Part shown: positions 23,302 to 45,000 of the stretch, one piece after another
How the letters are laid out: every line of letters starts with the position of its first letter
Numbering within the stretch: the stretch's first letter is position 1
DNA from: Lampris incognitus
Taxonomy: Eukaryota > Chordata > Actinopteri > Lampriformes > Lampridae
Direction of reading: 5' to 3'
NCBI RefSeq assembly: GCF_029633865.1
Contig: NC_079224.1
Span: forward strand, 22,014,404 to 22,078,403
Length of the DNA stretch: 64,000 nt
Program-made: the position numbers and the translations under genes
Notes under the pieces: model-generated
Seen by the model: only the letters and a program-made list of their open reading frames with translations
The model's database searches: none
Told to the model about the DNA's origin: nothing

Positions 23302-24394
23302 ATAGCCTTGCCGAACTCCTCCCACACCCGAGTTTTTGCTTCCGCGACCACTGAAGCAGCACAGCCCTTCTGGCCTCCTGATACCTGTCTGCTCCTTCCA
23401 GAGACCCCTGGGCCAACCAAGTCCGAAAGGCCTCCTTCTTCAGCCTGATGGCTTCCTTCACTGCCGGTGTCCACCAGCAGGTTCTTAGGTTGCCGCCTCG
23501 ACAGGCACCAATGACCTTATGACCACAGCTCCTGCCTGCCGCATCTGTAATAGAGGCTTTGAACATGGCCCACTCAGACTCCATGTGCCCAGCCTCCCTT
23601 GGGGTACACGAGAACTTCTTCCGGAGGTGGGAGTTGAAGACCTCATGGACAGGGGCCTCCGCCAGACGTTCCCAGTTCACCCTCAATACACGTTTGGGTT
23701 TGCCAGGTCTGTCCGGTAGCCTTCCCCGCCTTCTGATCCAACTCACCACCAGGTGGTGATCAGTTGACAGCTCTGCTCCTCTCCTCACCCGAGTGTCCAA
23801 AACATACGGCCACAGATCTGATGATATGACCACAAAGTCTATCATCGATCTTCGACCTAAGGTGTTCTGGTACCAAGTACACTTATGAACTACCTTATAT
23901 TCGAACATGGTGCTTGTTATGACCAATTCATGACTCGCACAGAACCGCTCGGGTTCAGATCGGGGAGGCCGTTCCTCTCAATCACGCCCCTCCAGGTTTC
24001 TCCATCATTGCCCACGTGAGCATTGAAGTCCCCCAGCAGAACTATAGAGTCCCGAGGCGGAGCCCTATCCAGGACAGAGACGCCAAGAAGGCCGGATACT
24101 CCAAACTGCTATTCGGTGCTTAAGCACACACAACAGTCAAAGCTTCCCTCCACCCCAGCGACTCGCAGTCGTATAGAGGCGACCCTCTCATTACCCAGGG
24201 ACAACTCCAACACGGCGGCGCTCAACCGGGGACTTGAGAGTGACATATGATGTCACTCTTAAGTGAGTAACGAAATTGTTTTCTTTTTTCGTTTTTTTTT
24301 CTAATAAGTTCACATTTTGAACCATAAATGTGTATGAAGAGAACATTGTAAAATTCAACTTCATATTAGCCACGATGTGTGTACGTTGACCGCG

Positions 24395-24462
24395 CTGCAG
24401 AGGCAGTGGGCGGGGCAGCCTATCCGGGAACTACCGCTGACCTCCGGAGTAGGATCGGAAAC
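24395..24462 (+). promoter_or_regulatory. mier1: GC-rich MIER1 5' UTR/promoter region
   Basis: The sequence just upstream of the MIER1 ATG is CG-rich (gaccgcgctgcagagg, gggcggggcagcc), with a GC-box-like GGGCGGGG at about 24410. The start context GGAAACATGG is a good Kozak match. The RTE-type LINE ends only about 220 bases upstream of the ATG. Confidence 0.4.
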
Positions 24463-33303
<8,841 letters not shown>

Positions 33304-35250
33304 AGGGTGATCATGTGACATTGCCTAAAGATGTTGATTTGGGGTCTTTTTTTTTCTGTTACTACCACTTACCCCATTAATGGGCTGGGTAATGAAGGGG
33401 GGATGGTAACTGAACCCTATAGTCAGCCTTTAAGTGCAGCATAGACTCGGAACGATGACCCAATGATTCACTCCACTGTAAGGCCAAAGGCCAGTGAAAA
33501 ACACACCTTGAGGAAACCAACCAACCAAAACCCAGCCAGCCCACCCCATAATGAAAGGAAAGGGCAGAAGTCTGATTGTAAAGGAGCATCCCCTCATCCA
33601 TCCCCTTGCTGACTGCCCCCAGTCTAGCAAAACCTGTGCTCCGCCTCTTATCCCAAAGTACCACAGCCCCTCCTTAAATACTCACACCTACCAGGATTAT
33701 CATTCATTCCAGAAATGTGTTCCTCAACCCATTATCAATATTTCCATTTTTCCTGTTTTTGGAGACTGATATCAAAATTTTACAGAGAAAATGCTTTCTT
33801 TCTATTTGTATCTGAAGATGATTAATAATCACCTGTGATATTTTTTTACGTGAAATATATTTATATTTTTTAAAAGGAAAAAAAAGCAATTTGAATGGGT
33901 ATTCACTGTCCAAGCCATTTTAGCCCAAGAAATAGGGAGACCCCTAATGGGAGCAGCCGAAAGAAGAAGAAGAATATAGGTTGTCATAAAGAGGCCGGTT
34001 AGGCAAATAAGCTAGGTTGGCTGATGTGGTTGCTAGTTCGCTATAGTTGCATTTTCATTTGATGTTTCTCTTTACTGAAAGGAGCAGCAGAGATAACCAG
34101 CGGCATAACATTGTTGCACCTTTAGTTCATAAACTTCTTTAGCCACTGCCATGGCTAAATACATGCCATGGCATGTATGTTCATGTATGTTCGATTATAA
34201 TAAATGAACCGATGGGTATCGGCCCTGCTCCAGGTTTGTTTGTGTAAAGCAGCTGACATCAGTGATGTCCTGTATAATAACTCATTGGTTAGAAGATTGC
34301 TGTATTTTTGGATTTTCACAGTCGTGCTTTGCTTCGTCTCCTTGTTTTTACTAGACAGAATGACCATTTTTATTGTAAAGTTTGTATAGATTTCTTAATC
34401 TTGTGCAGTTGGTACACTTTTTGATAACTGTCTGTTGTCCATCTGTACTTCATGGTCTGTCTTGTGTGCTTTTTGTTTAAAATCTCTGGTCTTCTTTTCC
34501 TCTGCCATAGAATGTAATAAAAAGTAGCCATTCCGTTTTCCTCTGCTGTTGGCAGCATTATCCATTCCTGTGTTTCAGTGTGGTCAATTGAAACATTTGC
34601 AGCAATGCCATAAAAACTTGTGCATAAAAATACTCCCCAACATAGGATATTTGCTGGTTTCCTTTTAGTTTGAAAACTGCACAGTTAAAAGGACTTCAGT
34701 TCAACCAGCATTTGCTCTGTTAGGACTAAATAAGTAGCTTTGGTACTAAGAATTCCTGTTGGTTGTTGTAGGGACCACTTTGAAGCAGGAGGATGTGGTT
34801 TAAAAAATTATTTTCTTTGGTACAGTAGCAATTCTGTTTGGTATATTGCGTGCCATTCCTTGGGCATGCATTTGTGTTTTGCTTTGTATGTCTCTCTTTC
34901 TTCCTCCCCATCATTCAGCCTCAAGTCTCACACCACCGGTCCCTCCATGTTATCATGGCCGGCCAAGTCCTTTCATATTGGGGTCTGCATCTGAAGTAGC
35001 GTTGTCCATTCCCTGCCTTCTGTACATCCTATTTATATTTAGTCAGTATACCTTTATAGGTAGTGTGTATCTGATTAATTTGTTACTCTATGATATTAGT
35101 TAATCAGTATTCAGTCCTTAAATCGTTATCCTCTAAGCAACAGTTCTTTGATTTGGCAGCACTGTTGATCCTTGCCCCGCCCCCCCTCCCCCGTGTTGCT
35201 TATTGAGCATCAGTTCTGTAAATCTTGTAAATGGCACACTGCTCACAGGT
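33304..35250 (+). other. mier1: MIER1 3' UTR and downstream flank
   Basis: No coding exon after the MIER1 stop. AATAAA at 34199-34204 and 34516-34521 are candidate poly(A) signals. A 43-base LINE 3'-end relic lies at 33934. Confidence 0.5.
33934..33976 (+). repeat. RTE-like LINE 3'-end fragment
   Basis: 'gagacccctaatgggagcag' followed by ccgaaagaagaagaagaa matches the 3' end of the minus-strand LINE at 43396 (which reads GTGACCCCTAACGGGAGCAG). Only the terminal 40 bases are present, as expected for extreme 5' truncation. Confidence 0.6.
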
Positions 35251-35403
35251 TCACTTGTCTGCTAGCACCATTGTAAATAAAACGGCACTGGTCTTTTTTT
35301 TTTGCTGTTAAGTCTTGTCCCATTAATTTGATATACAAAAAAACTGGTTGTGGAATCACCACTCCAGCTTGTTCTTGGGACAGCTGCTGGGTTGCACCAC
35401 ATT

Positions 35404-37560
35404 TTGGGGGCTCATCTAGGAACAACCAGTGTTTCATGGGACATATTCACTTTGTGTGGTTCATGAATGATTTTTGATATACAAGGTTTCCTTGGTAGTC
35501 CGAGCCCTGACACATGCCCTAAGGACAATCTTTAAAAAATGTCAGCTCACATTAATATTTCTGTTACAGGGTATTATGTTAAACAAATTGTGTCATGTAG
35601 GGGGAGCTGAAGTAAATGTCTTTACACTTGACTGATACAAACCTGTCCTCTGCAGAGAGAACACTAGGTGCTGGGATAAGTGCTTCATCTATTTCAGGGA
35701 AACCAAGCATTGTACAGGGTAACCCAACTCCACATGCTGAGGACACAGTTGAGCCTAATGGCCAGCATACACCGGCACTAGCTGAAATGCATCAGGCGGC
35801 ACTGGGCCTGTAAATGATGGAATGAGCTGCAAATTTTCAACAAGCCTACAAATTTGAACTCTGTGAGAAAGGAGCAGCTTTGATATTTCACAGACTTCAG
35901 TTGGCACTTCCTGTGTGTTCTACAGACAGCACTTTACTCATTTGGCTTGCCACTCTGCTGCATCGGTGTGTGCTTGGCTGTAACGACCAAGCTGAGAGTC
36001 TGCCTTGCTCATCTCTAAACGGAGGCCAGAGAAAAGGGAAAGTATAAGTAAAAGTTTGACCTACGACTAAAAATTCATAGACGAGTGACTGAAGCTGAAA
36101 TTGTAGTTTTAGTACAGCAGCTTGAAGTGAAGGCTGAGAATCTCTTGGTAATTGGTCAATGTCTTCCACACACAGTTTTGATATCAATGAGTACTGACCT
36201 GGTGCATCTATTTAATGAATCAGAGGTCAACTCCTATTTCTTTGCTTTTGAACACATTGCTTTGTCATTACAATGACCCAGAGATATGTGACTGCTATTA
36301 CACAGGCAAGGCCCCAAGGGTTGTTTCCTCACTCTTGTCTAAAGATGCACAATATGACAGACTTAAGGAGACGGACCTCTGTGCATTTGAGCTTGTGCCA
36401 GTGGCCTATAGACAGAAATGCAAGAACCACAAAAAGAACAATACTCTTTTTTTTTAATTGTACCCAGCCAATCACTCCACTCTTCTGAGCCGTCCCAGTC
36501 GCTGCTCCACCCCCTCTGCTGATCCGGGGAGGGTTGCAGGCTACCACATGCTTCCTCCGATACATGTGGAGTTGCCAGCCGCTTCTTTTCACTTGAACAT
36601 GAGGAGTTTTGCCAGGGGGATGTAGTGCGCGGGAGACTAACGCTATTCCCCCCAGTTACCCCTCCCCCCTGAACAGACGCTCCGACTGACCAGTGGAGGC
36701 GCTAGTGACCAGGTCATCCCACCTGCAGACATGGCCAATTGTGTCTGTAGGGCCACCTGACCAAGCCGGAGGTAACACGGGGATTCGAACTGGCAATCCA
36801 CGTGTTGGTAGGCAACAGAATAGACCGCTATGCCCACAATACTCAAACTGTTGAATTTGCAAAGGAGAAGGGAGCTCTCTGACAAATAGTGTCAAGGCTA
36901 ATGGGATGAATAATTTTGTTTCTTTTTGTGAGTTGATGCTACTGGAAGATTTCAAGAGCTACAGAGAGACATCGATCAGAGAACTGTGATACATTTAAAT
37001 GGGAAAAAACAAAAACAAAAAAACAACCCCTTCCCCCGTCCTAGGCAGCTGACTGGTTTGGTCTCACTGACAGAACTGTTTGAGTCCTCTCACTCAGACA
37101 AGTCCTCAGTGCTTTGACCTGTGAGACCAGATCCTGGTTCCTCTTTCAATCTGACGGACCCAAAGGATGTCTCGTTTCAACCGAACGAGGAATGCGAGGG
37201 TTTTTTTTATTGTCAGAAGAACAAAGGCCACATCATTACTGATTGTCCTTTAAAAATAAGCAGCAGTCACGGGTTTGATTAAAACTGTTCCATTTGCAAG
37301 CGCTGAACCGAAACACAAAGGGAACAGACTGTTTCAGATCCAATCTTTTGAGCCCTTCATTTTTGAGGGTTTCGTTTCTTTGACCTTACGGGATACCGGT
37401 GGGTGCCAGTCTTTTATTCTTGCAGATGTCCTGCACCTGTTTGAGCCATCTTCATGCTGTTTGAACCGAATACTTCAGGGCAGTGAAAAGGGTCGTTTGC
37501 CTGCACCTTTGCATCAGGTTTGACCTAATAACTGGATTCTTCAAAGTAGCTGTCCGTCCT
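35404..37560 (+). mobile_element. Ty3/Gypsy-type LTR retroelement fossil, gag-protease part
   Basis: The string 'ttttgggggctcatctagg' at about 35403 resembles a tRNA-Pro primer binding site, so the preceding 100-200 bases may be an LTR end. Gag-like protein pieces follow (VNSYFFAFEHIALSLQ; CAFELVPVAYRQK), then a CCHC zinc-knuckle-like block near 37205 and a retropepsin-like block near 37390. Polymerase and a second LTR are not seen. The element is clearly broken in many places and looks old. A family C SINE is inserted at 36448-36836. Family assignment is from the Gag style. Confidence 0.65.
36448..36836 (-). repeat. tRNA-headed SINE (family C)
   Basis: Minus-strand copy with B box GTTCGAATCCCCGTG near 36785 and the shared body blocks 'catgcttcctccgatacatg' and 'tggccaattgtgtctg'. 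It lies inside the Gypsy-type fossil. Confidence 0.75.
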
Positions 37561-38123
37561 GACCTGCCAGCAAATGGTGTAGTCTTCATTTATCACGGAT
37601 GATGCATTTCTATTCATCCCAATCCTTCATTACGAAATCTTCTCATATTTTACTTTGTACTTAAAGCACAGCACTTATCTAACATCGACTGATATTATCT
37701 TTTCTTCAAAATAGATGACCGGGGGGGGGGGGTACACCAAGATGGGTGGTGAATAGGGTGATGTTGGCTGTATTTAATAAATGTGTGTGGAGATACTCTG
37801 TAGTCATTTATTTGGTGGCCAGGCAGTGAAAAGAAATTTTTCTGTTACAGCAAAAAAATAAAACAAAATAAAATAAAAAGATTAGATTTCTGTGCCTTCT
37901 TGATAAAAATCTGTTGAAAAACATAAGTACTAAATTTCATGACAAATAAGCTTATACATTTGCATTTCTTACAGGCACTGTTCAGGCACGTTCATCCATG
38001 TGTTTAATGATCTGATCGAGAGCAAACACATCCATCTATGATTGTCGTGTTGAGCAACATGACCTAAAACAAACTATGCATGTACTATATGTGTATTCAC
38101 AAATACATACATTAATACATACA
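37561..38123. other. Gap between the MIER1 side and SLC35D1, no gene seen
   Basis: AT-rich sequence with a G-run at about 37722. The last SLC35D1 exon (about 20 residues) should lie on the minus strand somewhere between here and 39035, but I could not identify it. Confidence 0.35.
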
Positions 38124-38446
38124 GTGGGCAGCACAGTGGCGCAGTGGTTAGCGTGGTTGCCTCACAGCAAGAAGGTCCTGGGTTCGAACCCCGGGGATGT
38201 CCAACCTTGGGAGTCATCCCAGGTTGTCCTCCGTATGGAGTTTTCATGTTCTCTCCGTGTCTGTGTGGGTTTACTCCGGATGTTCCGGTTTCCTCCCACA
38301 GTCCAAAGACATGCAGGTCAGGTGAATCGGCCATACTAAACATACTACAGGGTGTCTCCCTGCCTGCTGCCCAATGACTGCTGGGATAGGCTTCAGCGTC
38401 CCACGACCCGAATTCAGATAAGTGGCTTGGATAATGGATGGATAAA
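38124..38446 (+). repeat. tRNA-headed SINE (family B), full length
   Basis: Head GGCAGCACAGTGGCGCAGTGG (A box) and GGGTTCGAACCCCGGGG (B box). The body is 'ggtcatcccaggttgtcctc'-like and 'cagtccaaagacatgcaggt'. The 3' part is 'tgctgggataggcttcagcg' and the end 'gataatggatggat'. It shares its head with family A but has a different tail. Other copies: 41375 (minus), 46538 and 53215 (3' parts). Confidence 0.75.
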
Positions 38447-38782
38447 TACAGTGCCTTCAAAAAGTTTTCACTTACTTAAACTCTCACATTTTGTTCCTGC
38501 TAAACCCCCGAATTATAAATGCATCAAAGACAAAAAAACCCTTTCAACAAGACAATAAATTCAACACATTTATGAAGCAAAAAGCTCATTTACAAAAGTA
38601 TTCAACCCCCACATCTTAGGAATTATATTGATTCTGAAGATCTAAATGCTTTATTTCATTTTGACATTATAGAGAATTACTTCTATAGGGGTAGAAAAAA
38701 AATTAATTTTTTTGAAATTCATTCTGCAACACAGCAAAACTAAATAATGAATGGGAGGTAGATACTTTCTGAAGACACTGTA
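38447..38782. mobile_element. Tc1-type MITE, about 335 bp
   Basis: The left end TACAGTGCCTTCAAAAAGTT and the right end (complement) TACAGTGTCTTCAGAAAGTA are terminal inverted repeats with TA borders, as in fish Tc1 derivatives. There is no coding region. It directly follows the SINE at 38124, whose tail supplies the TA. Confidence 0.7.
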
Positions 38783-39035
38783 CCTTCACATGCTGGAATG
38801 TATTCAGTACATAGCTTTGCAATAACCTTCAGGAATGAGGCGTTCCTGTAGCTCCATGGATTATGCCTTTTCTGTGAAGGGTTAGATGCAAATATTTCTC
38901 AAACTTCTTGCAAACATTTAAACGTCACTCTGATATTCCTGATACATAACGTCACACTAATCAAAAATAAAGACAGCACAAAAAATGATAGTAAACATTT
39001 ATGGTGAGACATACTATTAAGACTAATTTTCTTAC

Positions 39036-42000
39036 TTGATTGTTCCTCGGTGAAGGTGAGAAAGGAATAAACCAGGCTTCCTGCAATACTGTGGGAAAGA
39101 GAGGCGAGAAGAAGCCGTTAACCGACTGTTCTGGGAACATCTTTTCAAAACACAAAATACGAAATGGCAACTCCTCAAACAAAAGAGCAGCTCCTTACCT
39201 GATGTTCAGACCAATGAAGTTGGTCCAGGTGAATATGTAGTCTCCACCAAACACTATTCCGATGTACGTGACCAGAATATTCTGGGGAAAACGACGAGAG
39301 CGGTCACTGTTGATGCTCTTTCTGAAGTAGTGAGTGAAAGCTGAATGTAGAATAAAAGAGTGTGAGATGGCTTACTTTAATACAGCCCACGATGGAGGTG
39401 GTTAGCGCAGAGTTGTGCTGGGTGCAAAGCACTATGGAATACATTAAAACGAAGCTGTCAAACAGAGTAAGGTAATGTTAGGCAGTAATAATATTATGGG
39501 ATATCATGTGGTTAATATATCAACAAAACCGGGAACGAAAGTTAGGAAAGGGCTCACCCCATTACACAGGAAAGCACAAATTGTGCAACAAACAGCATGT
39601 CAGACCATTTATCAAACTCTAGCACCTGAAAAAAAATGCAAACCAGTTGTCCCCACACACACACACACACGCACACACACACACACACAGATTATGTTAA
39701 TGCAGGTTTGCTTCGCAGCTCTGGCTAATCCAAAATTGAAGCTACACTCATCTAGGATATAAAGGTGTTATGAGATGCATTACCATTTGCAGGTCCCCTG
39801 TGTAGTAGGCATATGCCACAATGGGGAAAATCATGATCAAAGCATTGTAGTAGAGGATCCCAAATTTCCCTAGCTCCTATGAGTACAAGGGTGCATAAAA
39901 TTTGAGAAAACAGCTTTAAAAAAAAAGAAAACAATAATCAGTGAAGCATCATTGTAGATAAAACAGAACAACAATAATCACTGTTTTACATTAGTTTTTC
40001 AGGAACTGAATTAACATCAAACATTTTTTTTTTTTACCATTGTAGCTAATGAGCATAAAAACTAGGTTGCCTTGCCTTGGAATCAAGTTTCTGTTTCACA
40101 TACACCCCGCTGGCTGCAGTCAGAACATTGTTCAACATTATGAATACATAACCATGAAGGTCAAAGGCCAAATCAGCACTGCAAACACAGAGAACATGAC
40201 AGTATGAGATACACCCTGTGTGTGTCTGTTTTTAACCACAAGCGAATATCAAAGTTGTCTCAGTTTAGCAGTGTGCTCTTACAAACTGTCTGGTGCTGCT
40301 AAAAATGTATGATGCTTGTTAACTAGACAATGTGAATTTTCATTTTTGTATACTGAGTTGGGATTGCTCTGGTTTCTCTATGCCAAAATCTCACCTTGCA
40401 GCAATAAAAGCACCAAAGATCATGGCAAAGACGGTTAACTTGATAGACCTGGAGAAGGTCTTTCTGTAAAGAACAATATATTGCTGTTGAGGACAGGGAA
40501 ATCAAAATCTTTTGCTTTGTATTTCTACATTTGAGAGAATTCTAGTTATATAATCCTATGACGAGATGCCAAACTTACTTCAGTAAGACTCCCTCAAACA
40601 CCATGGTAAGTAAAATAGAGAACCTCCTTAAAACTGTAAACATGGGGAGACTGGGGGAGAAATATTTTGCTGCATCAAAAGAAAATGATAAAAGTGGTAA
40701 ATTATGTAGCACGAAGTAATCATGGAACAAACTCTTACTTGAGCCGCTGTGTCCCAAACAGCCCTGATATCTGATTCCCCACATACAAAAGAGGCAGAGG
40801 AAATATCTGGAAAATAGCAAGACACATGCTAAAAACAAAGTTTTTGCTGGTTTTGATGAAAGATCGTATTTCCCTCTGAACTGTTTTGAGTGCAAGCAAA
40901 AGCACTTCATTTTATTTATAAGCCATACATTTGACCCCAAAACCAATGCCTCACCTTGTTCGGTATTTTCAAATCCATATCTTGAAATTTGACAACACCC
41001 AATGCCTTTGCAGTCCTCAGAACTACAATCGTAGCCAGCATCTGTAGTGATTTTAGGATATTTATATCAGGATTTATTATTTAGGTGTAAAAATATCAGC
41101 AGCAAAATCAGATATTTGAGAGAAGCATACCTGCCCGATTCCAACACATGTTGATGAGGGAAATCTGCAAGATTGTGAACATAAAATGAAATGATTTTGA
41201 CGCCACGGGAATGCAAGCCCCTTTCTGCCTCTGTATCGCATGAAAACTAATGCCCTCATTCTCTGCTTCCTCCTTTCATTACTTTCATTAAATCATCAGT
41301 CGCTTCAATCTCCTATCTTTGTAACTGATTAGCCACCACATAATTGTCAAATGTAAAGAACTGGATATTTAAAAATCCAATATCCATCCATCTATTATCC
41401 GAACCGCTTATGCAGTTCTCAGGGTTGCGGGGGATGCTGGAGCCTGTCCCAGCAGTCATTGGGCGGCAGGCGGGGAGACACCCTGGACAGGCCGCCAGGC
41501 CATCACACAGGGCCGATACACACACACATTGATACCTAGGGACAATTTAGTAGTGCTGATTCACCTGACCTACATGTCTGTGGACTGTGGGAGGATAGCG
41601 GAGCACCCGGAGGAAACCCATGCAGACACGGGGAGAACATGCAAACTCCACACAGAGGATGACCTGGGACAACCCCCGAGGTTGGACTACCCCTGGGCTC
41701 GAACCCAGAAACTTCTCGCACTAACCACTGTGCCACCGTGCCGCCCCATTTATGAATAAATTAAGAAACTAAATACATAAAATAGGAATGTTAGGCAACA
41801 GCACCACCTATAGATGTGAAATAATATGTATATTAATATTTCAAGTCATAGTCCAAATTTTTCTGATCTTTAAAGTGTGCTGTAAAAACATTGGACATTT
41901 ATACATGCATTAAGGAAAAGAAATCACAAGTTGTAAATTCAATATTTCCATGTAATATGCAAGTTGATTTATATATGTAGGCAGGGCTATTGCATATCTT

Positions 42001-45000
42001 ACAATCTATTACTACTACAGAGTCTGCATATAGACGGGAGGTTGATCAGCTGGCCCTCTAGTGTGGCCATAACAACCTGGAGCTGAACATGCTCAAAACA
42101 GCGGAGATGACGGTTGACTTCAGGATGAGCCTCACAACATTGCCCCCCTCCCCCTCACAATACTCAACAACACAGTGTCTGTGGTGAAAACCTACAGATT
42201 TCTGGCTTCCACAATCTCCCAGGACCTAAGGTGGGCATTCAGCGTAGACACAACCACCAAAAAGGCCCAGCAGAGGATGTACTTTCTCCACCAGCTCAAG
42301 AAGTTCAACCTGCCTCAGGAACTGCTGATTCAGTTCTACTCCGCAATAATCCAGTCTGTCCTCTGCACATCCACCACTGTCTGGTTTGGATCGGCCACCA
42401 AACAGGACAGGGACAGACTACAACAGACAGTTAGGTCTGCAGAGAAAATCATTGGTGCCAACCTAACCTCCATTCAGGATTTATACACCTCCAGACTCAG
42501 GGAACAGGCAGGCAATATCACTGCAGACCATCACACCCTGGTCACAAGCTGTTCCTACTCCTCCCCTCTGGTAGGCGCTACAGAGCACTATACCCCAAAA
42601 ACAACCAGATACAAAAACAGTTTCTTTCTGCGGGCTGTCATTCAAATGAAAGCTTAACACTGTCAAATAAATCCAACCATTTTGTATATACTGTACATTG
42701 AACGTATATTGGTATGCTCTGTCACGTCCATCTACCTCAGGCATGTATGTAAGTAACCTGCTAACATTTATTTCAGCATCTCTGATATATTCTCTGCACC
42801 ATTTCACTTTATCATCTGTATATAGTCAATCCTTGTGTCTTGAGACCCAGCAATACAATTTTGTCCACTGTAGTGGACATAGCGTTTTTGTTCATCTCGC
42901 TCATACTATACATGCCACTGTATTCCGTCCTCTTTTGCCTTAAAGAGGAGACAACTGTGCCTTTAAAATGATATCAGGTGTGGTGTTGTGTGACCTTGCG
43001 AACGTGCCTGTGACTATCTTCAAAATGGCTTCTATCTCGGTATGTGCATTTTACAGAAAAAATAAAGGTAAGCATGAGAACAATTAAACAAATTAAAAAT
43101 TAAACCCTGCTGTCCACCTACGGTGGACATGTTGTAAAATTTGAAAAAAAAAAGGTTTCAACATTTTTTTCTTTGCAATGTGTTTCTTACCACCCCAACA
43201 CTTAATTTATGAAAAAAAGGAAAAAAGAAATTAAACAACATTATTTTTCTGGGTCTCAGATATCTGACGATTGTTGTGTTGTAGCGTTGTTATTCGATTT
43301 GAAGTACACTGAGAGAGCCACAAAACCGGAGTCAAATTCCATGTATGTGCAAACCTACATAGCCAATAAACATGATTCTGATTCTAATTCTACTTTTGAC
43401 TGCTCCCGTTAGGGGTCACCACAACAGTTAATTCGTTTCCATCTCTTCCTGTCCTCTGCATCGTCCTCTGTCATGCCAACCACCTGCATGCCCTCCCTCA
43501 CGACATCCATAAATCTCCTCTTTGGCCTTCCTCTATTCTTCTTGCCTGGCAGCTCCATCTTCGGCATCCTTCTCCCAATATACCCAGCATTTCTCCTCCG
43601 CACATGTCCAAACCACCTCAATCTTGCCTCTCTTGCTTTGTCTCCAAACCATCCAACCTGAACTATCCCTCTAATATACCCATTCCTAACCCTCACATCT
43701 CCAGCTCCACCTCCTGTCTTTTTATTAGTGTCACTGTGATTTAGGAGAACTTCGAATATTCCTGTAAGAAGATACTACCAACTGTGGAATTAAATACTTG
43801 TTTTATCCTTTCTTACATCGGAGTTCTGTGGAAGTGTTTTCCTTCTCAAGCTAACGTACACGAGTTAAGTCCAGGCAGTCATCGTTGCGCTTCAACCCCT
43901 ACATTCGTAAGAAACACTGCTCCAATTGGAATAATGGACATTTGTTGAAGGGTTTGAAACCACAAGGAAAGAAGAATTACAACTAATTCAAGATATGGTG
44001 GCCGTGAGTAAAGATCAATTCTCAACTCTCCCTAGATATAGGTGACGTCTGTTTTCAAGTGTTAGCTAGCGGACTAGCCCGACATCATCATTAAAGAAAA
44101 TATACGGTTTCATGTGGTTAGCCATACTACTTTGTGAACGGTAATTATCAGACTCTGAACAGTCACACTGTCGTCACTTTAACTATTTTAAGCCAGTTGG
44201 CGCATAAAGAATGGAGCACGGAGTTGAAGATTCAGCTACAGCTGTGAAGCCAAGGGTGGTGAATGTCACAGCTAAGGCAGTGGAAGAAAGGCTGCAATGT
44301 GCCGTTAGCTCACGGAAGGCCAAGCTAGCTAAGCCAAATGGTAAAATGAATCATTTACACGGATTAATGGACGACGGTGATGATAATAGCTTAACATGAA
44401 TTCAAACCAAATTAATGGTGGAGTTCAACAGGCTGTTTGGGGAGTTTTGTGAATTGCATGCCAATGTTAAAGGGATACTTCAACAAATTTCTGAGGAAGA
44501 AATTAACAAAGATCAAGCTAACTGTTTTGAACCCAAAGCTGATGCCTTTAGGATTTTTGCAGTGAGGGCTAAGGCTTGGATAGATGAGGCTCATCTACGC
44601 AGCGCAGAAGCTACAAAATGCAACGAAGAGGTGCAGCTATCAGATAGTGCATCCATGATTTCTTTCTCATCATTAAAGCATGGTTCCAAGGTAGCTTCTG
44701 TGCATTATTCTCATGCATCATCTTATGCTTCATCTACTCGTCTAAAGACATAATTGGAGAGCTACATTGCTAGCCCAAGCATCCGCTTTAAAACAGAGAA
44801 ATATCAGAGGAACAGGAAGCAAAACTAAAAAGAGAGAGAGAGGAGCTAGAGATACAAACTGCTTTAACAGCATCTGATGCTAAAATCAAGCTCTTGAACA
44901 AGTTTGAAGGGCTTGTTATCTCATCCAGAGCACCAATTCATGATGGAATGAACTCATACTTGTGTTCAAACAAATCTATAGATTTGCTAGCTCACAGGCA

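Larger units (their letters stand above)
21439..24242 (-). mobile_element. RTE/Rex3-type LINE, 5'-truncated, with 9-bp target duplication
   Basis: Minus-strand non-LTR retrotransposon. Endonuclease C-terminal part: IDFVVISSDLWPYVLDTRV, ELSTDHHLVVSWIRRRGRLP. Reverse transcriptase: LLSGKASGVDEIRPEMLKA, VVVPIFKKGDRRVCSNYRDV, YMCFVDLEKAYDRVP and a 'VGLRQGCP' block. C-terminal region: GRPRTRWRDYMSNLAWE and EELEGVAVERDVWSALL. The frame is broken in a few places (for example near 22400 and 22620) and the 5' end is missing. The 3' tail is a (GAAT)n repeat on the minus strand. ACATATGAT flanks both sides (21430-21438 and 24243-24251). The clade name is my best recollection (RTE/Rex3); other APE-type LINE clades are possible. 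Confidence 0.88.

Noticed and set aside
22386-23474. 362-residue frame as a host gene
   Set aside because: Reverse transcriptase of a truncated LINE with a target duplication around it.
35404-37560. SCAN/PNMA-like domesticated gag gene
   Set aside because: The Gag-like stretch lacks a continuous frame, carries a SINE insertion and looks like ordinary decay of an LTR element.
38961-39182. Read-through of SLC35D1 past 39036 as the true C-terminus
   Set aside because: A good GTAAGA donor follows EEQS and the read-through residues do not resemble the SLC35D1 C-terminus; a separate last exon is more likely, though not found.
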